Source: Planctomycetia bacterium
GTDB taxonomy: Bacteria; Planctomycetota; PLA2; JAEUHO01
Assembly (NCBI GenBank): GCA_030618975.1
Contig: JAUXCH010000095.1
Span: 1-10,565 of the forward strand
Length of the DNA stretch: 10,565 nucleotides
Reading direction: 5' to 3'
Positions 1 through 7,186 of this stretch are shown piece after piece (the stretch's first letter is position 1; every line of letters starts with the position of its first letter). The notes beneath the pieces are model-generated. The model had not been told where the DNA came from and did not search any database. It worked only from the letters and a program-made list of their open reading frames with translations. A program made the translations under genes and the position numbers.

Positions 1-776
1 AGGGATGCCTGGTGATCGACAACACTTCGACTCTGAGAATGGCGCCTGACGTGCCGCTGTGCGTGATGAGGGTCAACGACCGGATCGAGGCCAGGGGCAA
101 CCTGGTCGCCAACCCGAACTGCTCGACGATCCTGCTGGTCGTCGTGCTGGCGCCGATCGAGCGCCGGGTGCCCATCCGGCGTGTCGTGTGCTCGACGTAC
201 CAGGCCGTGTCGGGCAGCGGCGCCGGCGCACTGGCCGAGTGGGACGCCCAGGCCGAGGCCGCACGGGACGGGTGCCCGCTCGAGGCCCGGATCTACCCCC
301 AGCCCATCCACGGGAACGTGATCCCGTTCGTCCAGGCCTTCGGCGACGACGCCGTCACGCTCGAGGAGTGGAAGATGGTGAAGGAGACCCGGCGCCTGCT
401 CGAACGACCGGACTTCCGCCTGACGGCCACCTGCGTCCGCGTGCCGGTCCGCCGGGCGCACAGCGAGGCCGTGAACGTGGAGTTCGAGCGGCCGGTCACC
501 CCGGACGAGGTGCGCGGGTGGCTGGCCGAGGCGCCCGGCGTACGGGTGGTCGACGATCCGGCCACCCTGGCCTTTCCCACGCCGCTGGGCGCGGAGGGCG
601 GGGACGACGTGCAGGTGGGGCGGATCCGCCGGGATCCGTCCTGCGAGCGGGCCGTGGATCTCTTCCTGGCCGGCGACCAGGTGCGCAAGGGAGCCGCACT
701 CAACGCCGTCGAAATCGCGGAGCTGGTCCTCCGTGCCCCGGTAGGCTCCCGGGCCGGCCGGGACCCGATTCCTTGA
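1..776 (+). CDS. asd: Aspartate-semialdehyde dehydrogenase, 5'-truncated by window edge
   Basis: This enzyme reduces aspartyl phosphate to aspartate semialdehyde with NADPH, the branch point to lysine/diaminopimelate, threonine and methionine. The reading frame is open to the window edge (frame from base 3, beginning Gly-Cys-Leu-Val-Ile-Asp-Asn), so roughly 80 N-terminal residues with most of the nucleotide-binding fold lie outside. Visible signatures are the active-site cysteine in NPNCSTI (Cys codon 120-122), the TYQAVSG loop with its conserved glutamine, the catalytic histidine in RAHSEAV (His codon 459-461), and the late VGRIRRD arginines. The RAHSEAV form recalls cyanobacterial and plant-like enzymes rather than the enterobacterial type. 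The segment normally reading PEVN after the DNSS-like motif reads MRVN here. The GTG at base 12 is internal, not the true start. The stop codon is embedded in the likely accB promoter. Family assignment is firm. Confidence 0.95.
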   Translation, partial: GCLVIDNTSTLRMAPDVPLCVMRVNDRIEARGNLVANPNCSTILLVVVLAPIERRVPIRRVVCSTYQAVSGSGAGALAEWDAQAEAARDGCPLEARIYPQPIHGNVIPFVQAFGDDAVTLEEWKMVKETRRLLERPDFRLTATCVRVPVRRAHSEAVNVEFERPVTPDEVRGWLAEAPGVRVVDDPATLAFPTPLGAEGGDDVQVGRIRRDPSCERAVDLFLAGDQVRKGAALNAVEIAELVLRAPVGSRAGRDPIP

Positions 777-802
777 CAGCGCCGGAAACGAGGGCCTAGA
801 GT
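773..802 (+). promoter_or_regulatory. Likely sigma-70-type promoter for accBC
   Basis: A perfect TTGACA -35 box lies at 773-778. It is followed after 18 bases by TAGAGT (797-802), which matches the -10 consensus at four of six positions. The predicted transcript would begin near base 809, about 25 bases ahead of the accB start. The -35 box contains the asd stop codon (TGA at 774-776), so the promoter partly sits in coding sequence. A consensus -35 is notable in DNA this GC-rich. Assignment is by pattern only. Confidence 0.6.
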
Positions 803-834
803 GGCTCGGCTCGAATGCGGCCGCGGGAGTACGG

Positions 835-1299
835 ATGGACCATCGCGAGCTCAAGAAGCTCGTCCAGCTCATGAACGACAACGAGCTGGTCGAGCTGGAG
901 ATCGAGCAGGAAGGCCTGCGCGTCTGCCTGCGGAAGGCGGGCTCGAATGTCGCACCTGCCGGTCCGGCGTACATGGGCCCAGCCTACGTAGGGCCGCCCG
1001 CCGCGGCGCCCGGCGCGGGAGCCGAGGAGCCCGAGGCGCCGGCGGGGCCGCCGCCCGGGACGAAGGAGATCCGGTCGCCCATGGTGGGGACGTTCTACCG
1101 GCGACCCAACCCCGAGGCCGACCCGTACGTGGACGTGGGCGACGGCGTCGACCCGGAGACCATCGTCTGCATCGTCGAGGCAATGAAGGTCAACAACGAG
1201 ATCCAGGCGGAGATGAGCGGAGACGTCGTGGAGATCCTGCTCGAGGACGGCCAGCCGGTGGAGTTCGACCAGCCGCTGTTCCTGGTCAAGGTCGGGTAG
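835..1299 (+). CDS. accB: Biotin carboxyl carrier protein of acetyl-CoA carboxylase
   Basis: This 154-residue protein carries the biotin that shuttles CO2 between biotin carboxylase and carboxyltransferase in malonyl-CoA synthesis. Residues 1-35 form the usual charged N-terminal segment, and about 36-78 are a Pro/Ala/Gly-rich flexible linker with a small [11 protein letters not shown] duplication. Residues 79-154 are the biotinyl domain. It includes the bacterial BCCP thumb (around [19 protein letters not shown]) and the biotinylation site EAMKVNNEI with Lys118 (codon 1186-1188). The residue after Lys-Val is Asn rather than the commoner Met, Leu or Phe; the AMK core is intact. The ATG at 835 is preceded by GGGAG (825-829), a plausible ribosome-binding site. 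It lies 13 bases ahead of accC, the classical accBC arrangement, with a likely promoter at 773-802. Length and domain order are typical, so confidence is high. Confidence 0.96.
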   Translation: MDHRELKKLVQLMNDNELVELEIEQEGLRVCLRKAGSNVAPAGPAYMGPAYVGPPAAAPGAGAEEPEAPAGPPPGTKEIRSPMVGTFYRRPNPEADPYVDVGDGVDPETIVCIVEAMKVNNEIQAEMSGDVVEILLEDGQPVEFDQPLFLVKVG

Positions 1300-1312
1300 A
1301 CGGGCCGCGGCC

Positions 1313-2650
1313 ATGTTCGAGCGCATCCTGATCGCAAACCGCGGTGAGATCGCCCTCCGCGTGATCCGCGCCTGCCGCGAGCTCGACATCGAGAGCGTCG
1401 TCGTCTACTCCCGCGGCGATGCGGACGGCCCCTGGCTCGAACTGGCCGACGAGACGATCTGCATCGGTCCGGCCCCGAGTGCCCAGTCCTACCTCTCGAT
1501 CCCCAGCATCATCTCGGCCGCCGAGATCGCCAACGTCGACGCGGTGCATCCCGGCTACGGGTTCCTCTCCGAGAACGCGCACTTCGCCGAGGTCTGCCGG
1601 GCCAACAACATCGAGTTCATCGGGCCCGACGTCGAGACGATCCGGCAGGTCGGCGACAAGGCCGAGGCGCGCAAGGCTGCCGTGAAGGCGGGGCTCGCCG
1701 TCGTCGACGGCAGCGACGGCCCGATCGCGTCGGACGAGGAAGCCCTCGAGGTTGCCCGCAAGGTCGGCTACCCGGTGCTGATCAAGGCGGTCAGCGGCGG
1801 GGGCGGGCGCGGGATGCGGGTCGCGCACAACGACATCGCGCTCCAGACGGGCCTGCAGTCGGCGCGTTCCGAGGCGGAGATCGCGTTCGGCGATCCGTCG
1901 CTCTACGTGGAGAAGTACCTGGTCGGTCCCCGGCACGTCGAGGTGCAGATCCTGGGCGACCAGCAGGGCAACATCGTCCACCTGGGCGACCGCGACTGCT
2001 CCGTGCAGCGGCGCCACCAGAAGGTGATCGAGGAGAGTCCCAGCCCCGGGATCGCGGCCGATCTGCGGAACAAGATGTGCCGGGCCTCCGTGAAGCTCGC
2101 GAAGAACGTCGGATACCACGGAGCGGGAACCGTCGAGTTCCTGGTCCAGGGCAAGAAGTTCTACTTCATCGAGGTGAACGCACGCGTGCAGGTGGAGCAC
2201 CCCGTGACCGAGCTGGTCACCGGCGTGGACCTCGTCAAGGAGCAGATCCGGATCGCCGCCGGCGAGCCGCTCGGGCGCAAGCAGGGGGACATCCGCCCCA
2301 AGGGGCACGCGATCGAGTGCCGTCTCAACGCGGAGGATCCGGACCGGGGCTTCACGCCGTCTCCGGGACGGGTGACCCGGTATCTGCCCGCGGGCGGTCC
2401 GGGCGTGCGCATCGACTCCCACATCGAGGCCGGCTACTTCGTGCCTCCGCACTACGACAGCCTGATCGGCAAGCTCGCCGTCTACGGCGACAACCGCGAG
2501 GAGGCGGTCCGGCGGATGCAGCGGGCCCTCGAGGAGTTTCGGATCGAGGGCATCCGGACTTCGCTTCCGCTCCTGCGCCGTGTGCTCCGCAACGCCTACT
2601 TCGTGCGCGGGGACTACAACACCCGGTTCCTCGACGACCTGCTGTCCTGA
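1313..2650 (+). CDS. accC: Biotin carboxylase subunit of acetyl-CoA carboxylase
   Basis: This 445-residue ATP-grasp enzyme carboxylates biotin on AccB using ATP and bicarbonate. It opens with the canonical [14 protein letters not shown]. It has the glycine-rich lid loop SGGGGRGMR (161-169) and the ATP/bicarbonate ligands expected from the E. coli enzyme at one lower number: Lys116, Lys158, His208, Lys237 (in RRHQKVIEE), Glu275, Glu287, Asn289, Arg291, Gln293, Val294, Glu295 and Arg337. The usual NTR of the metal-binding strand reads NAR (289-291), a mild variation that keeps the Asn and Arg. The E. coli protein has 449 residues, so this is full length. The ATG is 13 bases after the accB stop, with no strong ribosome-binding site seen, which suggests co-transcription and perhaps translational coupling. 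It ends 71 bases before the decarboxylase gene. Confidence 0.97.
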   Translation: MFERILIANRGEIALRVIRACRELDIESVVVYSRGDADGPWLELADETICIGPAPSAQSYLSIPSIISAAEIANVDAVHPGYGFLSENAHFAEVCRANNIEFIGPDVETIRQVGDKAEARKAAVKAGLAVVDGSDGPIASDEEALEVARKVGYPVLIKAVSGGGGRGMRVAHNDIALQTGLQSARSEAEIAFGDPSLYVEKYLVGPRHVEVQILGDQQGNIVHLGDRDCSVQRRHQKVIEESPSPGIAADLRNKMCRASVKLAKNVGYHGAGTVEFLVQGKKFYFIEVNARVQVEHPVTELVTGVDLVKEQIRIAAGEPLGRKQGDIRPKGHAIECRLNAEDPDRGFTPSPGRVTRYLPAGGPGVRIDSHIEAGYFVPPHYDSLIGKLAVYGDNREEAVRRMQRALEEFRIEGIRTSLPLLRRVLRNAYFVRGDYNTRFLDDLLS

Positions 2651-2708
2651 TCGACGCGGGTCGCGGGCTCCCGGGGTATCCTCGCACGCCGGTTCCGAGT
2701 CCCGGACC

Positions 2709-2714
2709 GGAGGA
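2709..2714 (+). promoter_or_regulatory. Strong ribosome-binding site fixing a GTG start
   Basis: GGAGGA lies seven bases upstream of GTG at 2722. The frame is open upstream into accC, so this site is what marks the true start. The protein then begins directly with the Rossmann strand [13 protein letters not shown], as in its family. Confidence 0.8.
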
Positions 2715-2721
2715 GAACGAC

Positions 2722-3669
2722 GTGGCGCGCATCGTGGTGACCGGCGGCGCCGGATTCCTGGGCTCGCACCTGGTGGACGCGATCCGCGCGCGCGGAGACG
2801 ACGTCGTCGTCGTCGACAACCTGTGTACCGGCTCGCTCGACAACATCGCCCAGCACGACTCGGATCCCGGGGTCGAGTTCGTCAAGCGCGACGTCTGCGA
2901 CGGCATCTTCCTGACCGGGCCGGTGGACGCGGTGCTCCACCTGGCGAGCCCCGCGTCCCCGCGGGACTATCTGGACCTCCCGATCCAGACGCTCAAGGCC
3001 GGCGGACTGGGCACCCACAATGCGCTGGGTCTGGCCCGGGCGAAGGGCGCCGCGTTCCTCATCGCCTCCACCAGCGAGGTGTACGGGGATCCCCAGGTCC
3101 ACCCGCAGCCCGAGACCTACTGGGGCCACGTGAACCCCGTCGGACCCCGCGGCGTGTACGACGAGGCAAAGCGCTTCGCCGAGGCCCTCACCATGGCCTA
3201 CCGGAAGGTGCACGGCCTCAACACGCAGATCATCCGGATCTTCAACACCTACGGGCCGCGTATGCGCCTCGACGACGGTCGGGTCCTGCCTGCGTTCCTC
3301 GACGCCGCGGAATGCGGTCTGCCGCTCAAGGTCCACGGGTCCGGCGAGCAGACCCGCTCCTTCTGCTACTGCGAGGACACCGTGCGGGGCATCCTGACGG
3401 TGCTCGAGAAGGCCGACGGGAACCCCGTCAACGTGGGCGCCCCGGGCGAGATGACGATTCTCGAGTTCGCGAGCCTCATGAAGGAGGTCACGGGCAGCGA
3501 CGCCCCGCTCGAGCACGTCGAGGCGATGGTCGACGACCCGCAGCGCCGCGAACCGGACATCACCCGGGCGAAGAGCCTGGGCTGGGAGCCCCGTGTCCCC
3601 CTCCGGGAGGGATTGGAGCGGACGCTCGCCTGGTACCGAAGTTACGAGGGGGCGGGCCCGGGGGCCTGA
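2722..3669 (+). CDS. UDP-glucuronate decarboxylase (UDP-xylose synthase), extended SDR family
   Basis: This 315-residue cytoplasmic enzyme is predicted to convert UDP-glucuronate to UDP-xylose and CO2 with bound NAD+. The N-terminal TGGAGFLG (7-14) is the NAD-binding glycine motif. Residues ASPASPRDY (75-83), [20 protein letters not shown] (116-135), the catalytic YDEAK (Tyr146, Lys150), FNTYGPRM (174-181) and [11 protein letters not shown] (213-223) are hallmarks that separate UDP-xylose synthases from other SDR sugar enzymes. Thr117 fits the catalytic Ser/Thr position, and the adjacent Glu119 of the family is kept. The GTG start is chosen by the ribosome-binding site at 2709-2714; the open frame upstream overlaps accC and has no similarity. 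A weak -10-like TATCCT lies at 2677-2682, but no -35 box sits at good spacing, so read-through from accBC is equally possible. UDP-xylose supply points to a xylose-containing or xylose-derived surface glycan. Confidence 0.92.
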   Translation: MARIVVTGGAGFLGSHLVDAIRARGDDVVVVDNLCTGSLDNIAQHDSDPGVEFVKRDVCDGIFLTGPVDAVLHLASPASPRDYLDLPIQTLKAGGLGTHNALGLARAKGAAFLIASTSEVYGDPQVHPQPETYWGHVNPVGPRGVYDEAKRFAEALTMAYRKVHGLNTQIIRIFNTYGPRMRLDDGRVLPAFLDAAECGLPLKVHGSGEQTRSFCYCEDTVRGILTVLEKADGNPVNVGAPGEMTILEFASLMKEVTGSDAPLEHVEAMVDDPQRREPDITRAKSLGWEPRVPLREGLERTLAWYRSYEGAGPGA

Positions 3670-3704
3670 AACCGGGCTTTGGGGCCCGCGCGCCGGGGCC
3701 GGAC

Positions 3705-3733
3705 TTGGGCCCGGCGCAGGATCCGTCTACCTT
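3705..3733 (+). promoter_or_regulatory. Possible promoter for the second SDR gene
   Basis: TTGGGC (3705-3710) and TACCTT (3728-3733) are separated by 17 bases, in the gap ahead of the epimerase-like gene. Each box has about four of six consensus matches. A transcript would start near 3740, giving a leader of about 50 bases that contains the palindrome at 3750-3764. Pattern-based only. Confidence 0.42.
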
Positions 3734-3749
3734 GCGCGACGATTCCGTG

Positions 3750-3764
3750 GGCCCGGACCGGGCC
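3750..3764. promoter_or_regulatory. Perfect 7-bp-arm palindrome, possible operator or leader hairpin
   Basis: GGCCCGGACCGGGCC is a perfect inverted repeat around a central A, just downstream of the possible promoter at 3705-3733. As DNA it could be an operator. As RNA a single-base loop cannot form, so the inner pairs would have to open. The region is rich in related GGGCCC elements, and chance occurrence in GC-rich DNA cannot be excluded. Confidence 0.3.
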
Positions 3765-3788
3765 TCCAGGTGTGCTTTGGGAGTCCCA

Positions 3789-4760
3789 ATGGCCAAGTAC
3801 CTCGTGACCGGGGGAGCCGGCTTCATCGGAACCAACCTCGTCGAAGCGCTCGTCGCCGGCGGCGACAAGGTCGTGGTCTACGACGACTTCCGGCGGGGAC
3901 AGCGGCGAAACCTCCAGGACTACAAGCAGACCGAGGTGCGGATCGTCGAGGGCGACGTCCGCGACGCCAAGACGCTGAAGCGGGCGGCGAAGGGTTGCGA
4001 CTACCTGCTGCACCTGGCCGGCGTCACCGGCGTGCCACGTTCGGTCAAGGACCCGCACGAGACGCTCGAGGTGTCCTCCATCGGGACGCTGAACGCCCTG
4101 ACCGCGGCCCGCGACATGAAGATCAAGCGCTTCGTGTACGCCTCGTCCTGCGCGGTCTACGGCGAGAGTCCGATCCTCCCGAAGGAGGAGGTCATGCTAC
4201 CCGCCCCGTACAGCCCGTACGGCGCGGCCATGCTGATCGGTGAGGACCTCGCGCGCGTCTTCTACACCACCTACCGCATCGAAACCGTGTGCCTGCGCCT
4301 GTTCAACGTCTACGGGCCGCGGGAGAAGCCGGACGACGACGACACCGGCCTCATGGCGCGCTTCATCTCCGCACTGCTGCAGGGCAAGCCGCCGCAGATC
4401 TACGGGGACGGGAAGCAGTCGCGCGACTTCGTCCACGTGTCGGACGTCGTCGAGGCGTTCCGCCTGGCCTGTACCGCCCCCAAGGCGGAAGGCGAGGTGT
4501 TCAACATCGCCTCCGGCAGCCGCGTGAGCATCACCGGACTCCTCGCGGTGTTCAACCAGCTGCTGGACCTCGAGGTCACCGGCGAGTTCAAGGACGCCCG
4601 GCCGGCCGACGTGCGCCACAGCCTGGCGGAGACGATCAAGGCCCAGGAGGTGCTCGGCTTTCGTCCGCGGGTCGGCCTGCACGAGGGCATCGTGAAGGCG
4701 ATGCTCTGGTACCGCCGTGCTCTCGGCAAGAGCGTGAAGCTCCCCAGGAGCTCGACCTGA
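3789..4760 (+). CDS. NAD-dependent epimerase/dehydratase-like SDR with Lys-to-Met at the catalytic site
   Basis: This 323-residue protein belongs to the extended SDR sugar-nucleotide epimerase/dehydratase family, closest in feel to UDP-hexose or UDP-HexNAc 4-epimerases. TGGAGFIG (7-14) is the NAD-binding motif and YDD (31-33) ends the second strand. HLAGVTGVPRSVKDP (75-89), YASSCAVYGES (117-127), RLFNVYGPRE (170-179) and IYGDGKQSRDFVHVSDVVEA (204-223) follow family order. The catalytic serine position is Ser120 and the tyrosine is Tyr144, but the Tyr-x-x-x-Lys motif reads YGAAM. Met148 (ATG at 4230-4232) replaces the lysine that binds the nicotinamide ribose and lowers the tyrosine pKa. The fold otherwise looks intact, so the protein may be inactive, altered in chemistry or a regulatory partner. 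The ATG start has GGGAG (3779-3783) five bases upstream. Substrate is unknown. It follows the UDP-xylose synthase by 119 bases and precedes the membrane protein by 10. Confidence 0.88.
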   Translation: MAKYLVTGGAGFIGTNLVEALVAGGDKVVVYDDFRRGQRRNLQDYKQTEVRIVEGDVRDAKTLKRAAKGCDYLLHLAGVTGVPRSVKDPHETLEVSSIGTLNALTAARDMKIKRFVYASSCAVYGESPILPKEEVMLPAPYSPYGAAMLIGEDLARVFYTTYRIETVCLRLFNVYGPREKPDDDDTGLMARFISALLQGKPPQIYGDGKQSRDFVHVSDVVEAFRLACTAPKAEGEVFNIASGSRVSITGLLAVFNQLLDLEVTGEFKDARPADVRHSLAETIKAQEVLGFRPRVGLHEGIVKAMLWYRRALGKSVKLPRSST

Positions 4761-4770
4761 TCCGGCGATC

Positions 4771-6153
4771 TTGAGCGAACCCGTCGACTCCCGGCGCGGT
4801 CTCCTCCCGTTCCTGGCCCTCCTGTTCGCGGCGGGGCTGCTGCTCAGGTTGCCCCTGGCAGGTCTGCCGCTCGAAGGCGACAGCGCCGCGCTGGCCACGC
4901 GCGGCGCGCGCATGGGGGCGGAGACGTCCTTCGGCCTCGAGGCGGTCGACCACCGCGGCCCCCTGGTGCCCCTCCTGCTCGCGGTGCCCACGGCTGCGGG
5001 GGCCACGCCGACCGCCGCCCTGCGTGGGCTCGACGCGTTGCTGGGCGCCCTCCTCGCGCCCCTGGCGTGCGCGCTCGTGCTCGCGCTCACCGCGGGACGG
5101 AGAACGGCCCGGTGGACCGGCATCCTGCTGACGGTCCACCCCGCCCTCGCCCTGGGCGCCGGCGGGGCCCTCGCGGGGACCGGCTCGCTGGCGTCGGCCC
5201 TCCTCCTGTCGTCGCTCCTCCTGCTGGCGCGGCGTGGCCCTGGAGGACGGCGCGTGGGGTTGCTCCTGGTGGTGCTCCTCCCACTGGCCGAGCCGGCCTG
5301 CGCCGTCTACCTGCCGTTTCTCGTGGGCGCGTGGGCGACACGCGAGCCTTCGCGGCGGTGGAAGGTCGCGGGGCTCCTCCTCGCGCTCCTCGCGCTGGTC
5401 GGGACGCCGTTTCCCACCCGGTTCTTCGACGGGCACGTCGGCGCCCGCCTGCTCGCCTTCGCGCTCGAATGGGCACCGGTTGCCGGCCTCGTGGGGCTCC
5501 TGCCATTCGTGCCGGCCGGCGCGCTCCGTGCCTGGCGTCTCGAGGGGGTGAGCGGTTTCGTCGTGCGCGCCTGGCTCGCGGGTGCCGCGCTCCACGTTCT
5601 CCTGCTGCTCCTCCTGCCCGCTCCGCCGGGATTCGCCTTCGGTTGGGAGGGCCTGACGGTCGGGCTCCCGCTGGTCGTGCTCGTCGTGACGCTGGGCGTC
5701 GACGGACTGGGGCGCCTCGAGACCCTGCGGCGCCGGAGGGTGGAGCGGGTGCTCCTGGGTGCGGCCGTCGCCGCCTCCCTGTTCCTCGTGATCGGTCCGC
5801 TCGAGACGTGGCTCCTGCCCGGAAGCACACCGCCGGCGGGCCGCTTGTGGCGGCTCGCGCGCGTGGTCGAGCGCGCGGGCGAGACGGCCGGCGCCGACGG
5901 CTGGGTCGCGTTCGACGTGGGGTCCGCCCTCGGGCCCTACGAGACCGAGCGGCTCGCCGACCTCGTGCCCGGGCACCGCGCGGGCGCCTTGGAGACGCTT
6001 CCGCTCGGGGATCTGGACGGGAACCTCGCCCTCGTGACCCGCTTCCGCCCCCAGATGCTCGACGTCGTAACGCTCGGCGGACGCGGCATCTACCGGCAGG
6101 AGGCGGTCCTGAGACTCGGGCCGTGGCTCGTGCTGCGCGCGTCGCGGCCGTAG
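4771..6153 (+). CDS. Multi-pass membrane protein, possible GT-C (ArnT/PMT-like) glycosyltransferase
   Basis: This 460-residue hydrophobic protein has about ten predicted membrane segments by eye, near 11-30, 84-108, 114-130, 137-154, 161-184, 198-212, 232-249, 262-283, 296-312 and 327-344. A soluble C-terminal part of about 110 residues follows. After the first segment, EGDSAALATRGARMG (35-49) and DHRGPLVPLLLA (60-71) resemble the first extracytoplasmic loop of GT-C enzymes, where an acidic residue (Asp37 here) is catalytic and an HxGP/HPP-like motif precedes the second helix. Such enzymes move sugars from polyprenyl-phosphate carriers outside the cytoplasmic membrane. The start is TTG at 4771, ten bases after the previous stop. 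There is no ATG or GTG upstream in the open frame, and AGGAG (4746-4750) is too far away to be ideal. Family is inferred from topology and the first loop only; acceptor and donor are unknown. Confidence 0.68.
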   Translation: MSEPVDSRRGLLPFLALLFAAGLLLRLPLAGLPLEGDSAALATRGARMGAETSFGLEAVDHRGPLVPLLLAVPTAAGATPTAALRGLDALLGALLAPLACALVLALTAGRRTARWTGILLTVHPALALGAGGALAGTGSLASALLLSSLLLLARRGPGGRRVGLLLVVLLPLAEPACAVYLPFLVGAWATREPSRRWKVAGLLLALLALVGTPFPTRFFDGHVGARLLAFALEWAPVAGLVGLLPFVPAGALRAWRLEGVSGFVVRAWLAGAALHVLLLLLLPAPPGFAFGWEGLTVGLPLVVLVVTLGVDGLGRLETLRRRRVERVLLGAAVAASLFLVIGPLETWLLPGSTPPAGRLWRLARVVERAGETAGADGWVAFDVGSALGPYETERLADLVPGHRAGALETLPLGDLDGNLALVTRFRPQMLDVVTLGGRGIYRQEAVLRLGPWLVLRASRP

Positions 6154-6157
6154 GCGC

Positions 6158-7135
6158 TCACGAGGCGCCAACGAGGCGGCCGGGGTTCAGGTCGGGCGGG
6201 CTTCGGTCGCCGTCGAGGAGCAGGGCCGCCGCGAGCGCGCCGACCGCGGGCGAGGCGGTCACGCCGTGCCCGCCCAACCCGGCGACGTGGAAGAGGCGGG
6301 GCTCGCGCGGGTCGAAGCCGATCACGGGCCGGCGGTCGGGGGCGAAGGTGCGCTGTCCGACCCAGCGGTGGGCGATGAACAGGTCGCCGAGGCCCGGCTG
6401 CAGCCGCGCCACCCGCTCCGCAAGGTGCTCGAGCGCGGCGGGATCCTCGTCGTACGCACCGGGCTCGGCGGGAATCTCGTCGCACGGCGACAGGAGCAGT
6501 CCGCCGGACTCGGGGCGGAAGTAGAGCCCGTGCGCGAGGTCCCAGACGAACGGCCACGTGGGGACGACCGAGGCCATGCGGGCCGTGACGAACACGTGCC
6601 GGTTGAGGGGTGTGAGGGGCAGGTCGCCGAGGCGGCCGGCCCACGGTCCGGCTGCGTTCACGAGCACGCGCGTACGCAGCGGGCCGGACGTCGTTTCGAG
6701 CCGGAGGGCGTCGCCGTCCTCGGCGTACGAAAGCAGGCGGCAGCCGTACCGGACGTCCCGTCCCTCGAGAAAGGCGGCGAGGAGGGCGGCCACGTCGACG
6801 ACGCCGTCGTCGGGACACCAGCGGGCTCGACCGCGTGCCAACGGCACCCAGCGCGAGACGTCGCTGTCGCCGAGCCCGATCAGGAGGCTGCCGTTTCGCT
6901 CGTAGGGAGCCAGCTCGCCTCGGCGCAACACGGCGGAGCCGGTCGCGGTGAGGGTCTGCCAGCACGCGTCGTCGGCGTGCTCTCGAATGAAGCACACGTT
7001 GCGTCCGGAGGAGTGGACTCCGGGCGTGGTCTCCTGTTCGAGCAGGACGACGTCCGTCGCACCTCGGCGTGCGAGGTGCCAGGCGGTGGTTGCGCCGGCG
7101 AGGCCGGCGCCGACGATCACGGTGTCGTGGGTCAT
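6158..7135 (-). CDS. FAD-dependent oxidoreductase, DAO (D-amino acid/glycine/sarcosine oxidase) family
   Basis: This 325-residue flavoprotein probably oxidises an amine or amino acid. The dinucleotide motif GAGLAG (9-14) sits in TVIVGAGLAGATTAWHLARRG, and Glu33 fits the FAD-ribose ligand. HSSGRN (41-46) is the DAO-family segment near the flavin. VNAAGPWAG (159-167) is the second FAD contact, and PDRRPVIGFDP (266-276) with AGLGGHGVTASPAVG (285-299) forms the usual C-terminal flavin-binding end. Family members often have 370-400 residues, so this is compact, apparently in the substrate domain. The ATG at 7135 is used because the FAD strand begins at residue 5. No clear ribosome-binding site precedes it, and a hairpin lies at 7143-7168. 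It follows the LTxxQ protein by 51 bases on the same strand. It converges on the membrane-protein gene, with stops 4 bases apart. Substrate cannot be told. Confidence 0.85.
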   Translation of the reverse strand: MTHDTVIVGAGLAGATTAWHLARRGATDVVLLEQETTPGVHSSGRNVCFIREHADDACWQTLTATGSAVLRRGELAPYERNGSLLIGLGDSDVSRWVPLARGRARWCPDDGVVDVAALLAAFLEGRDVRYGCRLLSYAEDGDALRLETTSGPLRTRVLVNAAGPWAGRLGDLPLTPLNRHVFVTARMASVVPTWPFVWDLAHGLYFRPESGGLLLSPCDEIPAEPGAYDEDPAALEHLAERVARLQPGLGDLFIAHRWVGQRTFAPDRRPVIGFDPREPRLFHVAGLGGHGVTASPAVGALAAALLLDGDRSPPDLNPGRLVGAS

Positions 7136-7142
7136 CGGGCGG

Positions 7143-7168
7143 GGCAGGCTCCGGCCGGAAAGCCTACC
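7143..7168 (-). other. Hairpin in the gap upstream of the oxidase gene
   Basis: On the minus strand GGTAGGCT pairs with AGCCTGCC across a 10-base loop, giving an 8-bp stem with one G-U pair. It ends seven bases before the oxidase ATG. No T-run follows, so it is a poor intrinsic terminator. It could be a processing or attenuation signal or could affect ribosome access. The 5' arm also contains a TAGGCT that could be read as a weak -10 box. Confidence 0.33.
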
Positions 7169-7186
7169 GCGCGGGGAACCTGGCGC

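Noticed and set aside
747..763. TCCCGG/CCGGGA hairpin near the end of asd, possible terminator
   Set aside because: It lies inside the coding sequence, has a 6-bp stem and lacks a convincing T-run, so it is not supported as a terminator.
1286..2452. 388-residue open frame on the minus strand inside accC
   Set aside because: Antisense to highly conserved biotin carboxylase; Asp/Val/Leu-rich with no motifs.
2077..2721. N-terminal extension of the UDP-glucuronate decarboxylase frame
   Set aside because: It overlaps accC in another frame, and the strong ribosome-binding site at 2709-2714 marks GTG 2722. Family members start at the Rossmann strand.
2795..2817. Run of GAC/GTC trinucleotides resembling a microsatellite
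   Set aside because: It encodes the second Rossmann strand (Asp-Asp-Val-Val-Val-Val-Asp) and is explained by codon bias.
3652..3689. 8-bp inverted repeat at the end of the decarboxylase gene as an intrinsic terminator
   Set aside because: The loop is 22 bases and no T-run follows; kept only as part of the palindrome-rich leader observation.
6153..6169. GGCGC/GCGCC inverted repeat at the convergent stops, possible bidirectional terminator
   Set aside because: Only a 5-bp stem with a 7-base loop and no T-run on either side; expected by chance at this GC content.
4636..6171. 511-residue open frame on the minus strand opposite the membrane-protein gene
   Set aside because: Low-complexity Arg/Glu/Gln/Pro-rich translation with no domain, produced by GC-rich antisense of a hydrophobic gene. 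The plus-strand frame has membrane topology and GT-C-like motifs.
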